64,000 nt of DNA from Stutzerimonas stutzeri (GTDB taxonomy: Bacteria; Pseudomonadota; Gammaproteobacteria; Pseudomonadales; Pseudomonadaceae). The notes under the pieces are model-generated. The model made no database searches. It saw nothing but the letters and a program-made list of their open reading frames with translations, and was not told where the DNA came from. This document shows positions 1-7,728 of this stretch, piece after piece (positions within the stretch are counted from its first letter, which is position 1; each line of letters opens with the position of its first letter). Both the position numbers and the translations under genes were made by a program. The stretch lies in NCBI GenBank assembly GCA_002339675.1, contig DDKB01000023.1, forward strand, positions 124,001 through 188,000. Reading direction: 5' to 3'.

Positions 1-728
1 TGGCCATTGAGCGTGGTGCCGACGTGCACCAGTCCCTCGTGGACCTCCAGCGCCCGCACGTCACGCTCGTTGAACAGCGCGTCGCTGCGGATCTTGATGT
101 AGTCGGCGCCGGCCGCGGCGTCGGCGAGAATGCCGTCGGACTCGAACACCCGGATCACGCCCTCGCCTTCACCGAACACCAGGTCCAGCCGGCGTTGCAG
201 CATGTCCACCGCCTGCGGTGCGTTGAGGGTCTTGGCTTCGTCCTTCAGATCGCCGCGGTCGGCAATGTTGTTCAGGTAGTCGGAGAGCATCAGCCCAAGA
301 TCGGCGAGCGTCGGGTCACCCGCATGGAAGGCATCGGACGCCGCGCCGTAGAGCTCCTGGGAAATCAACCCAAAGTCGGCGGTGCCGCGCGCTTCGAGCA
401 TGCGAATCACCATGCGGTATTCCTTGCACATACGCCGCATGATCTGCCCGACCGGATTGAACTGCCCCAGCTGGCGAGTGATATCACGCTCGATGTTCTG
501 GAATTCTTCCTTCTTCGCGCTGGAATCGAAGGCCAGCGGACGGCCTTCGTAGTAGGCGCGATCGACCTTCGGCAACTCACGTCCGCCGCTGGCGAAGAAG
601 CCCTGGCGGACGTTGTCGTCCCACTTCACCGCATCGAGCACCCGCACCGGGGTTTGCGCCTCGACGATGCGGTCGGACAGGCCGCGCACCGTGAGCTGGT
701 ATTCGTCCAGGTTGTTACGGGAGTTCAT
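1..728 (-). CDS. DUF1704 / 'QEGLA-motif' putative metallopeptidase, N-terminal 242 residues (truncated by window edge)
   Basis: The frame opens at an ATG (728) preceded by a good ribosome binding site (ACGAGG, 5 bases away) and runs off the left edge, so only the N-terminal part is visible. The protein starts MNSRNNLDEYQLTVRGLSDR. The last visible segment contains HEGLVH, a HExxxH zinc-metallopeptidase signature, in a context typical of DUF1704, the family annotated in bacteria as 'flavohemoglobin expression-modulating QEGLA motif protein'. The eukaryotic branch of DUF1704 includes the tubulin tyrosine carboxypeptidase MATCAP, which uses a HExxxH motif. A peptidase activity here is inference from family and motif; the bacterial substrate is unknown. 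No signal peptide is seen, so it is probably cytosolic. It is separated from lysS by about 185 bases and seems to be transcribed alone. Confidence 0.8.
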   Translation of the reverse strand, partial: MNSRNNLDEYQLTVRGLSDRIVEAQTPVRVLDAVKWDDNVRQGFFASGGRELPKVDRAYYEGRPLAFDSSAKKEEFQNIERDITRQLGQFNPVGQIMRRMCKEYRMVIRMLEARGTADFGLISQELYGAASDAFHAGDPTLADLGLMLSDYLNNIADRGDLKDEAKTLNAPQAVDMLQRRLDLVFGEGEGVIRVFESDGILADAAAGADYIKIRSDALFNERDVRALEVHEGLVHVGTTLNG

Positions 729-879
729 CCAAACCTCGTCAGTGATGAGCCGTAGCCCTGAGCTTATACCTCAGCGGCCCCTCGCGATCCGTGCTCGGTT
801 CGCGAATGGCGGCCTCGGGCCTGTCAGGATGTCGGCCGCCGAGGCGGGAACTGAACCGATCCTCATGACGAGCGGCACA

Positions 880-897
880 CCCGGCACTTGAGCCGGG
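880..897 (-). terminator. Possible hairpin downstream of lysS
   Basis: A CCCGGC / GCCGGG stem with a 6-base loop lies just after the lysS stop codon in the direction of transcription. There is no U-tract, so it may be only a weak or Rho-assisted end. Confidence 0.3.
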
Positions 898-913
898 CGG
901 CGCTCAATAGTGA

Positions 914-2416
914 TCAGACCTCCGGACGCATGTGCGGAAACAGGATCACGTCGCGGATCGACGGCGAGTTGGTCAGCAACATCACCAGGCGGTCGATACC
1001 AATGCCTTCGCCCGCGGTCGGCGGCATGCCGTATTCCAGTGCGCGGACGAAGTCGGCATCGAAATGCATGGCTTCGTCATCGCCAGCGTCCTTGTCACGC
1101 ACCTGCGCATGGAAGCGCTCGGCCTGGTCTTCGGCGTCGTTCAACTCGGAATAGGCGTTGGCGATTTCACGGCCGCCGATGAACAGTTCGAAGCGGTCGG
1201 TGACGCTCGGGTCGTCGTCGCTGCGGCGTGCCAGCGGCGAAACCTCGAAGGGGTAACGGGTGATGAAGGTCGGCTGCTCCAGTTTGTGCTCGACCAGCTC
1301 CTCGAAAATCATCACCTGCAGTTTGCCCAGGCCTTCGAAGCCCAGCACTTTGGCGCCGGCTTTCTTGGCGATCGCACGCGCCTTGTCGATGTCGTTGAGA
1401 TCATCGGCACTGATCTCCGGGTTGAACTTGAGGATGGAGTCGAACACCGACAGCCGCGCGAAGGGTTCGCCGAAATGGAACACCTTGTCACCGTAGGGCA
1501 CGTCAGTGCTGCCCAGGACCAGCTGCGCCAGCTCGCGGAACAGCTCTTCGGTCAGGTCCATGTTGTCTTCGTAATCGGCGTAAGCCTGGTAGAACTCGAG
1601 CATGGTGAACTCGGGGTTATGCCGGGTCGAGACGCCTTCGTTACGGAAGTTGCGGTTGATCTCGAAGACGCGCTCGAAGCCACCGACCACCAGGCGCTTG
1701 AGGTAAAGCTCTGGCGCGATGCGCAGGAACATCGGCAGGTCCAGCGCGTTGTGGTGGGTTTCGAACGGCTTGGCTGCGGCACCGCCGGGAATGGTCTGCA
1801 GCATCGGCGTTTCGACTTCGAGGAAGTCACGCTCGTTGAGGAATTTGCGGATGTGCCCAATGACCTGGGAGCGCACGCGGAAGGTGTGGCGGGTTTCTTC
1901 GTTGACGATCAGGTCGACGTAACGCTGGCGGTAGCGCTGCTCGGTGTCGGTCAGGCCGTGGTGCTTGTCCGGCAGCGGGCGCAGCGACTTGGTCAGCAGG
2001 CGCACATCGGTCATCTCGACATAGAGGTCACCCTTGCCGGAGCGCGCCAGGGTGCCTTCGGCGGCGATGATGTCGCCCAGGTCCCAATGCTTGATGGCTT
2101 CCAGCGTCTCGGCCGGCAGCGTCTTGCGGTTGACGTAGACCTGGATGCGGCCGGTCATGTCCTGCAGGACCATGAAGGCGCCGCGGTTGAGCATGATGCG
2201 CCCGGCAACTTTCACCGGGATGGCCGCCTCTGCCAGCTCTTCCTTGGTCTTGTTCGCGTAGTTCAGCTGCAGGTCGTTGCAGTAGCTGTCGCGACGGAAG
2301 TCATTGGGGAAAACGTTGCCCTTGGCGCGCTCGGCGGCCAGTTTTTCCTTGCGCTGAAGGATCAGGCTGTTTTCTTCCTCTTGGATAGCGTGCTGGTTCA
2401 GCGGTTGTTCGCTCAT
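914..2416 (-). CDS. lysS: Lysyl-tRNA synthetase (class II)
   Basis: Cytosolic enzyme that charges tRNA-Lys with lysine using ATP. At 500 residues it has the usual class II LysRS length. The N-terminal OB-fold anticodon-binding domain (about residues 65-150) is followed by the class II catalytic core. Motif 2 is visible as FRNEGVSTRHNPEF (near residue 260) and motif 3 as GEGIGIDRLVMLL near the C-terminus. It lies downstream of prfB on the same strand with a 179-base gap, the prfB-lysS arrangement also found in enterobacteria, so the two are probably cotranscribed. The gap holds a repeated GCCCACC/GGTGGGC element. Identification is secure. Confidence 0.97.
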   Translation of the reverse strand: MSEQPLNQHAIQEEENSLILQRKEKLAAERAKGNVFPNDFRRDSYCNDLQLNYANKTKEELAEAAIPVKVAGRIMLNRGAFMVLQDMTGRIQVYVNRKTLPAETLEAIKHWDLGDIIAAEGTLARSGKGDLYVEMTDVRLLTKSLRPLPDKHHGLTDTEQRYRQRYVDLIVNEETRHTFRVRSQVIGHIRKFLNERDFLEVETPMLQTIPGGAAAKPFETHHNALDLPMFLRIAPELYLKRLVVGGFERVFEINRNFRNEGVSTRHNPEFTMLEFYQAYADYEDNMDLTEELFRELAQLVLGSTDVPYGDKVFHFGEPFARLSVFDSILKFNPEISADDLNDIDKARAIAKKAGAKVLGFEGLGKLQVMIFEELVEHKLEQPTFITRYPFEVSPLARRSDDDPSVTDRFELFIGGREIANAYSELNDAEDQAERFHAQVRDKDAGDDEAMHFDADFVRALEYGMPPTAGEGIGIDRLVMLLTNSPSIRDVILFPHMRPEV

Positions 2417-2503
2417 GGTTTCAAAATGCCTGGATCGATTGATGAATCCAGGGGAGACCGTGCCGGAAGGTTTTTCCGCAGCAGGTACTGCCCCGTCTTG
2501 GTC

Positions 2504-2573
2504 GGCTGAAGCCCACCTTTGGTATGCAAAGCTGATGCAGGGTGGGCCCGGCGACGTTGCGCTTCAGCCCACC
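2504..2573. repeat. GGTGGGC / GCCCACC intergenic palindromic element between prfB and lysS
   Basis: GAAGCCCACC (2508-2517), GGTGGGC (2541-2547) and CTTCAGCCCACC (2562-2573) lie within 70 bases and can pair in either of two alternative hairpins. Such GCCCACC/GGTGGGC units resemble the REP-like intergenic repeats of pseudomonads. Whether it is a dispersed repeat in this genome cannot be judged from one window. Confidence 0.45.
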
Positions 2574-2595
2574 TCCACGCGCCAAGCGCAGCGGC

Positions 2596-3691
2596 TTAGA
2601 GCCCCTGTTTCAAACTGGCTTCAAGGTACTGATCGATGTCGCCATCCAGAACCTTCTGGCAGTCGCTACGTTCCACGCCGGTACGCAAATCCTTGATGCG
2701 CGAATCGTCGAGCACATAGGAGCGAATCTGATGACCCCAGCCGATATCGGACTTGGTGTCTTCCAGCGCCTGGGAGGCCGCGTTGCGCTTCTGCATTTCC
2801 TGCTCGTACAACCGGGCCCGCAGCATTTTCATGGCGGTGTCCTTGTTGGCGTGCTGGGAACGCTCGTTCTGGCAGGCCACCACCGTGTTGGTTGGTACGT
2901 GGGTGATACGTACCGCCGAGTCGGTGGTGTTGACGTGCTGACCACCGGCACCGGAAGAGCGGTAGGTGTCGATGCGCAGGTCAGCCGGATTGATGTCGAT
3001 CTCGACTCGGTCGTCGATCTCGGGCGAGACGAACACTGCCGAGAACGAGGTGTGGCGGCGCGCGCCCGAGTCGAACGGGCTCTTGCGCACCAGGCGGTGC
3101 ACGCCGATCTCAGTGCGCAACCAGCCGAAGGCGTATTCGCCCTTGATGTGTACGGTGGCGCCCTTGATGCCGGCGACTTCGCCCTCGGACAGCTCGACGA
3201 TCTCGGCGCTGAAGCCGCGCTTGTCGGCCCAGCGCAGGTACATGCGCAGCAGGATATTGGCCCAGTCCTGAGCCTCGGTGCCGCCGGAACCGGCCTGGAT
3301 GTCAAGGTAGGCGTTGTTGGGGTCCATCTCGCCGCTGAACATGCGGCGGAATTCCAGCCCTTCGAGGATGCCGCGCAGGCGGTCGAGCTCGGCGGCGATG
3401 TCGTCCACGGCGCCCTGGTCGTCTTCTTCGACGGCCATGTCGAGCAGGTCACGGGAATCGGCAAGACCGCCCTCGAGGTCATCGATGGTTTCGACGATCT
3501 GCGCCAGGGTGGAACGCTCACGGCCCAGGTTCTGGGCGTACTCGGGCTTGTTCCAGACGTTCGGATCTTCGAGTTCGCGGTTTACTTCGACGAGACGATC
3601 ATGCTTCTGATCGTAGTCAAAGATACCCCCGAATTGACTGGGTGCGCTCGGACAGGTCCTTGATGCTGTTGAGGATCGGGTTGATTTCCAT
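2596..3691 (-). CDS. prfB: Peptide chain release factor 2, with programmed +1 ribosomal frameshift
   Basis: RF2 recognises UGA and UAA and triggers peptide release. The true start is the ATG at 3691 (MEINPILNSIKDLSERTQSI...). After 24 codons the frame hits an in-frame TGA (3619-3617) inside CGGGGGTATCTTTGAC, which matches the E. coli prfB recoding site at 15 of 16 bases. A +1 shift at CTT-TGA lets translation continue with GAC TAC GAT into the downstream frame, giving a 364-residue protein (E. coli RF2 has 365). The codon-recognition tripeptide SPF (in KSPFDSG) and the catalytic GGQ (in SSGAGGQHVN) are both present. The residue four before the first G of GGQ is Ser. A longer frame starting at a TTG at 3708 is an artefact: it reads the first 30 residues in the wrong phase. 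The gene heads the prfB-lysS operon. Confidence 0.96.
3616..3631 (-). promoter_or_regulatory. prfB: prfB programmed +1 frameshift signal
   Basis: On the minus strand the site reads CGGGGGTATCTTTGAC: an internal Shine-Dalgarno-like G-run three bases before the slippery CTT codon, then the poorly terminating TGA-C. This is the conserved autoregulatory element of RF2: low RF2 makes termination at TGA slow, which favours the frameshift and more RF2. Confidence 0.95.
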
Positions 3692-3730
3692 AGGTAGGCA
3701 GCTCTCAATCGGACGGTGCGAAAACCGGCG

Positions 3731-3759
3731 ATTATAGCGCAGCCCCCCGATGCTGACAG
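3731..3759 (-). promoter_or_regulatory. Predicted sigma-70 promoter of prfB-lysS
   Basis: On the minus strand CTGTCA (3759-3754), a 17-base spacer and a perfect TATAAT (3736-3731) lie about 40 bases upstream of the prfB start codon. Confidence 0.6.
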
Positions 3760-3810
3760 CCCGCCAGGGACCGCCGGCGTCTCATCCGCTGCGAGTGGCG
3801 GGCCGACAGC

Positions 3811-4920
3811 TTACTCCCGGGCACCGGGCAGTGGGCGGATCGGCGTATTGCGATGGGCAGCGCGCACGTACTGCGCCGGCCAGGGCACCGAAGTGTCGCC
3901 CAGGTCCTCGGCGGCGTGCAGAGGCCAGTAGGGATCGCGCAACAGTTCGCGCGCCAGCAGGATGAGGTCCGCCTGGCCGGTGCGCAGGATGTGCTCGGCC
4001 TGCACCGCCTCGGTGATCATGCCGACCGTGCCGGTGGCAATGCCCGCCTCACGCCGGACCTGCTCGGCGAACTGGGTCTGGTAACCGGGGCCGACAGGAA
4101 TCTCGGCGTTCGCGGCCGTTCCGCCCGAGGACACGTCGACCAGGTCGACACCCCGTGTCTTTAGCTGCTTGGCCAGGGCGACAGTTTCCTCAGGGTTCCA
4201 ACCGTCCTGCACCCAGTCGGTGGCCGACAGCCTGACAAACAGCGGCAGCTCCTGTGGCCATACGGCACGCACCGCCTCGGTAACTTCGAGCAGCAGGCGA
4301 ATGCGGTTGTCGAACGAGCCGCCGTAGCCGTCCTGGCGCTGGTTGGACAGTGGCGACAGGAACTGATGCAGCAGGTAACCGTGCGCGGCGTGAACTTCGG
4401 CAATCTTGAAACCGGCTGCTAGCGCGCGCTCGGCGGCCCGGACGAACGCCTGAATGACCTCTTCGATACCCGCCTCGTCCAGCGCTGTGGGCACCGCATG
4501 GTTTGGGTCAAAGGCGATGGTCGACGGCCCGACCGGCGTCCAGCCCCCCGCCGCGATGGGCACACTGCCGTGACGGCCAAGCCAGGGTTGCCAGGTACTG
4601 GCCTTGCGCCCGGCATGGGCCAACTGGATGCCGGCGACCGCGCCCTGGGCCTCGATGAAGCGGGTGATGCGGCGCAGCGGCTCGACATGTTCGTCCGACC
4701 AGATGCCCAGGTCCTCCGGGGAGATCCGGCCGTCGGCCGAAACGGCGGTGGCCTCGACGATCACCAGCCCCGCGCCACCGACGGCGCGGCTGCCCAGATG
4801 CACCAGGTGCCAGTCGTTGGCCATCCCCGCTTTCGCGGAGTACTGGCACATCGGGGAGACGGCGATGCGGTTGGGCAGGGTCAACTGGCGCAGGGTGAGC
4901 GGCTGGAAGAGCTGTGTCAT
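3811..4920 (-). CDS. NADH:flavin oxidoreductase, Old Yellow Enzyme family (XenA/YqjM type)
   Basis: FMN-dependent ene-reductase of 369 residues that would reduce activated C=C bonds or nitro compounds with NAD(P)H in the cytosol. The start chosen is ATG 4920, preceded by GAGG 5 bases away, because homology begins at MTQLFQPLTLRQL; the frame is open about 90 codons further upstream, but that extension is low-complexity and unsupported. Diagnostic of the XenA/YqjM ('thermophilic-like') class are the active-site Cys25 in SPMCQYSA, the flavin/substrate HxxH in VHAAHGYLLHQF and GGSFDNRIRLLLE. Family members reduce xenobiotics such as 2-cyclohexenone; the natural substrate is unknown. It stands alone, with a 400-base upstream gap. 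Confidence 0.9.
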   Translation of the reverse strand: MTQLFQPLTLRQLTLPNRIAVSPMCQYSAKAGMANDWHLVHLGSRAVGGAGLVIVEATAVSADGRISPEDLGIWSDEHVEPLRRITRFIEAQGAVAGIQLAHAGRKASTWQPWLGRHGSVPIAAGGWTPVGPSTIAFDPNHAVPTALDEAGIEEVIQAFVRAAERALAAGFKIAEVHAAHGYLLHQFLSPLSNQRQDGYGGSFDNRIRLLLEVTEAVRAVWPQELPLFVRLSATDWVQDGWNPEETVALAKQLKTRGVDLVDVSSGGTAANAEIPVGPGYQTQFAEQVRREAGIATGTVGMITEAVQAEHILRTGQADLILLARELLRDPYWPLHAAEDLGDTSVPWPAQYVRAAHRNTPIRPLPGARE

Positions 4921-5319
4921 GGAAACCTCGACTGCAGGGATGCGTAGTTGGACACCCTTGAGTACAGACTGTTTCTTCAACTTTGCTCGACCAGGGTGCG
5001 CAGGAAGCGAATCGCCGACCGGGCGCAGGGGGAAGCGGCGCCACGGTCGGGCGGGTGCCGGAGACATGACCGGTGGGTCTGCGGCAGTTAAGCCAGCCAC
5101 GCAGCTTGTCCGGCCCCCCGTCGCGGCGCGCCTCGACCGACGCCGTGCTTGGGCTGGCGACGCGACCAGGCCCGGCGGCCTCCGCCCGCCCCAAATCAAC
5201 CGCGCATGGCGGTCGACCCATGGCTAGTGCACCAGCCCTGCAGGCCGCACCCGCCATCTGCAGGGAACAGCCGCCCACCCGACCACCAGCGGCGGTCATC
5301 GCGCCTAACGCCCGGGCAC
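4921..5319. other. 399-base intergenic region without a recognisable gene
   Basis: GC-rich sequence between the OYE gene and the molybdopterin oxidoreductase. Open frames exist on both strands, but their translations are low-complexity (Arg/Pro/Ala-rich) and resemble no family I know. The first bases probably hold the OYE promoter; I see no convincing -10/-35 pair. Confidence 0.5.
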
Positions 5320-7416
5320 CTACGCCGCCTCCACCCGAACCGGCACGCCGTTGAGTGCGGCATTGCCGGACAGCGCATCCAGCTGGCGTTCGTCGGTCAG
5401 GTCGTTGGCGCTCGCGCCGGGCTGGCGACTGGCGATGTCCAACTGCACCCCGGGGCGGCCGTGGCCCCAGCCGTGGGGCAGGCTGACGACGCCCGGCATC
5501 ATGTCGGTGCTCGCGGCGACTTCCACCTCGATCGCTCCAACCCGCGAACGCACCCGCACGCGCTGGCCGTCCGCCAGCCCCAGACGGGCGAGGTCCGCCG
5601 GGTTCATCAGCAGTTGATGGCGCGGCTTGCCTTTGACCAGCCGGTGGTAGTTGTGCATCCAGGAATTGTTGCTGCGCACGTGGCGGCGGCCGATCAACAG
5701 CAGCTGATCGGCGTCGGGTGCCTGCGCCGAGGCGAAGCGTGGCAGGTCGCCGAGAAACAAGGCGGGAGCCGCTTGCACGCGCTGGTTGACGGTTTTCAGG
5801 CGCCCCTGCAGGTTCGGCTTGAGCGCACCGAGGTCGAGCCCATGCGGGAAATCGCGAAGCCGGTCGCGGCTCAGCGCCCACTCGCTCCCCTCGCCATAGG
5901 GCCCGGCGCGCAGCGCGAGGTCGATCATCTGCTCGGGTGCGACGGTGGGCTTGAGCTCGCCACCGGTGCGCGCGGCAAAGGCGCGGGCGAGACCGACGAA
6001 GATCTCCCAGTCATGCAGCGCGCCGGCGGGTTTGGGCAGCACCGCTTCATTGAAGCGCGTGACGTTGCGCACCGCGAAGACGTTGAACGTTGTGTCGTAG
6101 TGATCGTGCTCCAGCGGCGCGGTGGGCGGCAGGATCAGGTCGGCATAGCGGGTGGTTTCGTTGATGTAGAAATCCACGCAGACCATGAATTCGAGGCCGT
6201 CCAGTGCCTGCTCCAGCTGCCGGCCGTTGGGCGTCGACAGCACCGGATTGCCGGCGACCGTGACCAGCGCCCGGATCTGCCCCTCGCCTTCGGTGAGCAT
6301 TTCCTGGGCCAGCGCCGAGACCGGCAATTCGCCGCCGTACTCCGGCAGGCCTGAGACGCGGCTCTGCCAGCGATCGAAGTGGCCGCCCGAAGTATTGGCC
6401 ACCAGGTCCACCGCCGGCTCGGTGCAGAGCACGCCGCCGACGCGGTCCAGGTTGCCGGTGACCAGGTTGATCGCCTGCACCAGCCACTGGCACAGCGTGC
6501 CGAAGGCCTGGGTCGACACCCCCATGCGGCCGTAACAAACCGCCTTGTCCGCCGCGGCGAAGTCCCGCGCCAGCTGACGGATTTGCTCGGCCGGCACGCC
6601 GCAACGCCGGCCCATTGCCTCGGCCGAGAACGGCGCCACCGCCGCGCGCAACTCGTCCAGGCCGTCCACCGGCAAGTGACTGGTGCGGGTCAGGCCTTCG
6701 GCGAACAGCGTATGGAGTAGGCCGAAGAGCAGCGCCGCGTCCTCACCGGGACGAACGAACAGGTGCTGATCGGCGATGGCCGCCGTCTCGCTGCGCCGCG
6801 GGTCGACCACCACCAGTTTGCCGCCACGCGCCTGCACGGCCTTGAGGCGTTTTTCCACGTCCGGGACGGTCATGATGCTGCCATTGGAGGCCAGCGGATT
6901 GCCGCCCAGGATCAGCATGAAATCGGTGTGGTCGATGTCCGGAATGGGAATCAGCAGGCCATGACCGTACATCATCAGGCTGGTCAGGTGATGCGGCAGC
7001 TGATCGACCGAGGTGGCGGAGAAGCGGTTGCGGGTTTTCAGCTGACCGAGGAAGTAGTTGCTGTGGGTCATCAACCCGTAGTTATGCACGCTGGGGTTGC
7101 CCTGGTAGACGGCCACGGCATTGTTGCCGTGTCGCTCGCGGATGGCGGCCAGGCGCTCGGCGACCAGGGCGAAGGCCTCGTCCCACTCGATCGCCTGCCA
7201 CTCGCCGCCGACGCGGCGCATCGGGTGGCGCAGGCGGTCCGGATCGTGCTGGATATCCTGCAGCGCAACCGCCTTGGGGCAGATATGGCCGCGGCTGAAG
7301 CTGTCCTCTGGGTCGCCCTTGATGGAAACGATCTGCTCATCGCGGGTTTCGATGGTCAGGCCACAGATGGCCTCGCACAGGTGGCAGGCACGGTGGTGCC
7401 GGGTCGTTTCGCTCAT
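5320..7416 (-). CDS. Molybdopterin oxidoreductase family protein (orphan catalytic subunit)
   Basis: A 698-residue member of the DMSO-reductase superfamily (bis-MGD enzymes). The N-terminus carries a [4Fe-4S] motif with Cys11, Cys14, Cys18 and Cys46 (CHLCEAICGL ... HICPKAVAL). Molybdopterin-binding segments follow, and a C-terminal molydopterin-dinucleotide-binding domain (LLIGRRHVRSNNSWMHNY ... GWGHGRPG) is present. There is no Tat signal, so it should be cytosolic. In the segment where nitrate reductases and formate dehydrogenases place the Cys/Sec metal ligand, this protein reads NRFSATSVDQ, suggesting Ser133 as ligand; this is inference by eye. No electron-transfer or chaperone subunit is adjacent. 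Often annotated loosely as formate dehydrogenase or anaerobic dehydrogenase; the substrate is unknown. Start ATG 7416 has GGAG upstream. Confidence 0.88.
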   Translation of the reverse strand: MSETTRHHRACHLCEAICGLTIETRDEQIVSIKGDPEDSFSRGHICPKAVALQDIQHDPDRLRHPMRRVGGEWQAIEWDEAFALVAERLAAIRERHGNNAVAVYQGNPSVHNYGLMTHSNYFLGQLKTRNRFSATSVDQLPHHLTSLMMYGHGLLIPIPDIDHTDFMLILGGNPLASNGSIMTVPDVEKRLKAVQARGGKLVVVDPRRSETAAIADQHLFVRPGEDAALLFGLLHTLFAEGLTRTSHLPVDGLDELRAAVAPFSAEAMGRRCGVPAEQIRQLARDFAAADKAVCYGRMGVSTQAFGTLCQWLVQAINLVTGNLDRVGGVLCTEPAVDLVANTSGGHFDRWQSRVSGLPEYGGELPVSALAQEMLTEGEGQIRALVTVAGNPVLSTPNGRQLEQALDGLEFMVCVDFYINETTRYADLILPPTAPLEHDHYDTTFNVFAVRNVTRFNEAVLPKPAGALHDWEIFVGLARAFAARTGGELKPTVAPEQMIDLALRAGPYGEGSEWALSRDRLRDFPHGLDLGALKPNLQGRLKTVNQRVQAAPALFLGDLPRFASAQAPDADQLLLIGRRHVRSNNSWMHNYHRLVKGKPRHQLLMNPADLARLGLADGQRVRVRSRVGAIEVEVAASTDMMPGVVSLPHGWGHGRPGVQLDIASRQPGASANDLTDERQLDALSGNAALNGVPVRVEAA

Positions 7417-7728
7417 CGCAGGCTCCGGAGGATTGTTCTTCTAATCGCCTCACTCTAGGCCGGCGACGGGCGCGCGCCAATCATGCACGATGAGGCAAAT
7501 AGGGCTCGATTCAGATCACCGATCGAACGAAGCAGGACTTCGGACCCTTTCGCTATGCCAGCCGCCACCCCGCTCACCCTGGCCCTCTCCGCAAAGGGGC
7601 GGGGGAACGAACCGAGCACGGCGATAGAGGGTGTGTGGCGCCTTGCGCGGCACGTACAAAACCGAACAGGCGATGACTTCATTCAGCCTCCTTCGGAGCC
7701 CACCATCGGGGAGAAAGGCTGAGGCGCG
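7417..7728. other. 312-base intergenic region with a palindromic element
   Basis: No gene is recognisable between the molybdoenzyme and recJ. The main structure is the CCCTCTCC...GGGGCGGGG element listed separately. A 75-codon minus-strand frame here has no family-like features. Confidence 0.5.
7571..7612. repeat. 'CTCACCCT-n-CCTCTCC-GCAA-GGGGCGGGG' intergenic element
   Basis: The sequence CGCTCACCCTGGCCCTCTCC, then GCAAAGGGGCGGGGGAACGA, resembles the widespread bacterial intergenic palindrome with CCCTCACCCTAACCCTCTCCC followed by a GGGAGAGGG arm. The arms are degenerate here. Dispersal in this genome cannot be tested from one window. Confidence 0.45.

Noticed and set aside
932..2509. 525-codon open frame antisense to lysS
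   Set aside because: A GC-skew shadow: Val/Gln/Ala/Leu-rich composition without domains, fully covered by a certain gene on the other strand. The same applies to long antisense frames over nosA/oprC (32612-33916), leuA (34710-36512), der-bamB (43356-45800), hscA (52578-54170) and secDF (60470-63061).
3692..3708. TTG start giving prfB a different N-terminus
   Set aside because: The frame avoids the TGA only because it is the wrong phase; the recoding site and homology of MEINPILNSI show the real start.
4921..5199. 92-residue N-terminal extension of the OYE protein
   Set aside because: Low-complexity sequence before a good ATG with ribosome binding site; family proteins start at the equivalent of MTQLFQP.
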